Assembly (NCBI GenBank): GCA_030849075.1
Contig: JASAOO010003190.1
Location: forward strand, 1-27,741
DNA length: 27,741 nt
Source of the DNA: Zelonia costaricensis
Taxonomy: Eukaryota > Euglenozoa > Kinetoplastea > Trypanosomatida > Trypanosomatidae
Direction of reading: 5' to 3'
A program made the position numbers and the translations under genes. This document shows positions 25,239 to 27,741 of this stretch, in pieces (position 1 is the first letter of the stretch; every line of letters starts with the position of its first letter). The notes beneath the pieces are model-generated. The model worked only from the letters and a program-made list of their open reading frames with translations. It did no database searches and was not told where the DNA came from.

Positions 25239-27741
25239 ATGTCGGCGACGTGGCTGCAGGCCCTGCGGGCCTTCATGGCGCGTGGCAGCGGCGGCGGTAG
25301 CACCACCGCCGCAGCCCCCACCACACTCGCGGCCCGGCAGCGTGTCTTCGACGAAGTCTTCGCCGCGCACCTTGGCAGGTCGGCTCGCACGCAGGTGCCG
25401 CTGCAGCCAGGCAGACTTGTGGTGCTGCGCGAGGTGCGGTGGTTGCTGCTGCGCGATGGCACAAGCACCGACAAGGCCGCACTGCTGGAGCACGTGCTGC
25501 GTGCGTACGAGCAGGCGAGCGAGGCGGCTGCAGCACGCGCCGCGGCGACGGCACGGGAGAAGATGCGTCGACCCGGCCCAAGCGTCAGCCCTCCTGCGGA
25601 CCTCACAGCATCAGCACCAGCGACGCAGCCGAGGCAGCGCAGTGCACAGCGGCATCCTGCGCCGCATCACCGCGCAAGCACGCCTCGACCTGCCACCACC
25701 GCTGACGCCGACGTGGAGCAGCAGGACGTCGGCGCGCAGCAGCTCCTCTTGCTGGAGCAGGTTCAGTGTCTCGTCGAGGCGAAGGTGGCCGATATCCCGC
25801 TCTCTGCGCAGCACTACCGCTACCCGATGCGATCACCGCTGCTGGCGACCGTGAGTCCGGAGCTGCCGCTGCTGCTACTCGACGAGCTGCGCGCGCAGCT
25901 GCCACCGCACTCAACGTCATCGGTGCAGCCCCGCGCCCCCGCTGCGGTCGCCGCGGCAGAGGGGGACTGGGAGGCGCGCGTGGACTGCGGGGTGGGGCTC
26001 GCCGCGGCCGGTCACGTGCGCGAGGTGCTCGACCTCTGCGGCGAGGACGGCCGCCTCTTTCGCACTGTGGTGCGGCGTGCGGCGGCGCGGCGGGGCGATG
26101 GGTGGCGCCGTGCGTGGGCGCTGGCCGACGCCGTGCCGCTCACTCGCCTCCTCACCGAGGTGACGGCGACGACGCCGGCGGCCGACGCAGAGCTGGAGTG
26201 GCTGCGCGGTGTCTTGGAGGCGGTGCACGTGTGGCACCGTGCCACCGCCGCGGAGCAGGCGCGGCGAGCTGCAGCGGAGGACACGCGGGCAGACGTGGTC
26301 GACAGCGACGGCCGCGATGACGGCGACGATGACGACGGCAGTGCGTACGCGTGGGTGGACCGCGTGCGCCGCTTTGTGGCCTCGCCGTCCTCCGTCGGGG
26401 GCACGGCAGCCCGCGGACCGGCCCCGGCGTCGCCGCTGGCGCTGCAGCTCATCATGGACACCTGCTTTGCTGTCTGCCCGGCCAGCCGCTGGCGCGAGGC
26501 GGTCGGGGCCGCACTCGAGCTGGCCGAGCGCAATGCGACGGAGCACGTCGTTACCGTGGGGCGGCTCATGGCGATGCTGCAGGCCGCGCGGCAGCCGTGG
26601 CTCGTGCTTCTCTTCTTCTACGGCGACCCACGCACGCTGCAGCGTGCCGGCAGCTGCGACGGCACCTGGCACGCGAGTGAAGCGTCCGTCCGGGCAGCCG
26701 TGGAAGCGCACCTGCACGCCATCGCCGCCGGTGACCGTCTCACCGATGCGACAGGCGCTATGCTGACCCCGCGCGATGTGCGGCACGCCGCGGTCTTCAA
26801 CCACGCCATGGTGGCCCTCGCCGCGACCGACCACGTGGCCGAGGCCGTGCGCTTCTACGACGCCATGCCGCGCGCGGTGATCAACGCGCACACACACTGG
26901 TCGCTGTTGCAGGTGTTCCTGCGCAACCCCGTGCACCACGACGTGCTGCGCTCGGCCCATAACTACTCCCACTGCATGCGAGCCGTGCGCCACCTCGCCC
27001 GGTTGTGGGCAGCGAACCAGACAGACGAAGGGGTGGCAGGAGAAGGAGCCTCGGCGCAGGCTGTGCCGTCACATGACGCGTCGCACGAGCCCGTTGCGCC
27101 CTCGCGGCTCACGCGCGATCAGGCGGCTGTGTGGGAGTCGATGGCGCTCTGGGCAGCGATGCGCCGCGACGACGCCACGGTGCAGCTCTGCGCCGCACAC
27201 GCGCCGGCGTCGTCGCGCTACACCCGTCCCATCGCCCTCCTCTCTGCCGCAGCGGACGGCAGCGGCGGGGCTAGCTGGGCGGCGGTGCAGGCGCAGATGC
27301 AGCACATCAGCGCAGCACCCCAGACGACGCTCAAGGAGCTGACCCTGGCGACCGCGGTACTCGCCGTCTTGTGCTCCAGCTCACCGCAACCCGAGGAGGT
27401 GGCCAAGCTTGTCGATGACGCAGTCGACTCGATGGCCCGTCTCGTTGGCGACTCGCAGCCGCGCATGGACGAGGCGCTCGTGCTGCTTGCCGACTACACG
27501 TCCAGCCTCCGGCGGCGGCGACGCGGGAGCGCGATGACACAGGAAGACGAGCAGGCGGCGCTGGAGAGCGTTGCGGCGAAGGAACGCGTTTTGGCCAACA
27601 CCATGGACTTGGCCCGCCCGCGCGCCACCGCGACGAGCGGACGCGGCGACAGCACCACCCTTGGCCTCGACGACGATGCCGCGCTGTGGCGCACGGTGGT
27701 GCGCGTGGCGACGTCCGTGGCAGCGAAGCGGCGCCTCTCGA
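25239..27741 (+). CDS. Hypothetical protein with PPR-like repeat, 3' truncated by the window
   Basis: Reading from the ATG at 25239 I find no stop to the window end, giving 834 codons of an unfinished gene. An in-frame TGA at 25218 and the lack of ATGs after the likely splice site support this start. The N-terminus (MSATWLQALRAFMARGSG) is Arg-containing, hydroxylated and free of acidic residues for about 35 residues, as in mitochondrial presequences. Residues 110-150 are low complexity and an acidic DDGDDDDG run lies near 358. The rest is alpha-helical and Ala/Leu-rich. One segment near 517-551 (FNHAMVALAATDHVAEAVRF followed by YDAMP) looks like a pentatricopeptide repeat. PPR proteins in trypanosomatids mostly bind mitochondrial RNA or belong to mitoribosomes. 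That role is inference; only one repeat is clear, and TPR-like or other helical repeats are possible. Confidence 0.8.
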   Translation, partial: MSATWLQALRAFMARGSGGGSTTAAAPTTLAARQRVFDEVFAAHLGRSARTQVPLQPGRLVVLREVRWLLLRDGTSTDKAALLEHVLRAYEQASEAAAARAAATAREKMRRPGPSVSPPADLTASAPATQPRQRSAQRHPAPHHRASTPRPATTADADVEQQDVGAQQLLLLEQVQCLVEAKVADIPLSAQHYRYPMRSPLLATVSPELPLLLLDELRAQLPPHSTSSVQPRAPAAVAAAEGDWEARVDCGVGLAAAGHVREVLDLCGEDGRLFRTVVRRAAARRGDGWRRAWALADAVPLTRLLTEVTATTPAADAELEWLRGVLEAVHVWHRATAAEQARRAAAEDTRADVVDSDGRDDGDDDDGSAYAWVDRVRRFVASPSSVGGTAARGPAPASPLALQLIMDTCFAVCPASRWREAVGAALELAERNATEHVVTVGRLMAMLQAARQPWLVLLFFYGDPRTLQRAGSCDGTWHASEASVRAAVEAHLHAIAAGDRLTDATGAMLTPRDVRHAAVFNHAMVALAATDHVAEAVRFYDAMPRAVINAHTHWSLLQVFLRNPVHHDVLRSAHNYSHCMRAVRHLARLWAANQTDEGVAGEGASAQAVPSHDASHEPVAPSRLTRDQAAVWESMALWAAMRRDDATVQLCAAHAPASSRYTRPIALLSAAADGSGGASWAAVQAQMQHISAAPQTTLKELTLATAVLAVLCSSSPQPEEVAKLVDDAVDSMARLVGDSQPRMDEALVLLADYTSSLRRRRRGSAMTQEDEQAALESVAAKERVLANTMDLARPRATATSGRGDSTTLGLDDDAALWRTVVRVATSVAAKRRLS
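26787..26891 (+). other. PPR-like motif within the 3' edge gene
   Basis: The translation has the spacing of a 35-residue PPR: FN at the start, small residues in helix A, then AEAVRFYDAMP at the end of helix B. It was judged by eye, without a profile search. Confidence 0.4.

Noticed and set aside
25917..26993. 358-residue minus-strand frame and several + strand frames near the 3' edge
   Set aside because: They overlap the longer uninterrupted + frame from 25239, which has a good start context. The overlapping frames have no recognisable domains.

Overview
The window looks like nuclear DNA of a trypanosomatid, most likely Leishmania or a close relative. Coding sequence is intron-free and strongly GC3-rich. 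All seven protein genes lie on the + strand, as in a polycistronic directional gene cluster. The gaps between genes hold long polypyrimidine tracts, poly-C runs and many (TG)n/(CA)n runs, which are typical of Leishmania UTRs that carry trans-splicing and polyadenylation signals. Nothing indicates a prokaryotic operon, phage, plasmid, CRISPR array or insertion sequence. I cannot fix the species from sequence alone.

Layout: (1) 1-1655, the 3' part of a tyrosine-rich repeat protein whose 5' end is outside the window. (2) 1656-9058, a 7.4 kb stretch without a convincing gene; it contains two N positions and one probable assembly joint. (3) 9059-11602, a protein with about eight MORN repeats and a C-terminal MAP3K-like kinase domain. 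(4) 13066-16731, the condensin ATPase SMC2. (5) 17577-20435, the TPR protein APC3/CDC27 of the anaphase-promoting complex. (6) 21236-21571, a Tctex-1 type dynein light chain. (7) 22640-24625, a metallophosphoesterase with variant metal-site motifs. (8) 25239 to the window end, a long protein of unknown function with at least one PPR-like motif, cut off by the window end.

Three neighbours have cell-division or microtubule roles: SMC2 in chromosome condensation, APC3 in anaphase ubiquitination, and Tctex-1 in dynein cargo binding. The first gene may also bind microtubules. In trypanosomatids gene order usually does not reflect shared function, so I do not claim a functional cluster. Each start codon was chosen as the first ATG after a plausible trans-splice acceptor, or by alignment to the known N-terminus of the family; the same reading frames often run open far upstream through low-complexity UTR.

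I found no convincing new multi-gene system. The points most worth checking are the Tyr-repeat protein with its 114-bp tandem repeat, the MORN-kinase fusion, the variant phosphoesterase, the PPR-like protein at the 3' edge, and the long non-coding block with an apparent contig joint.
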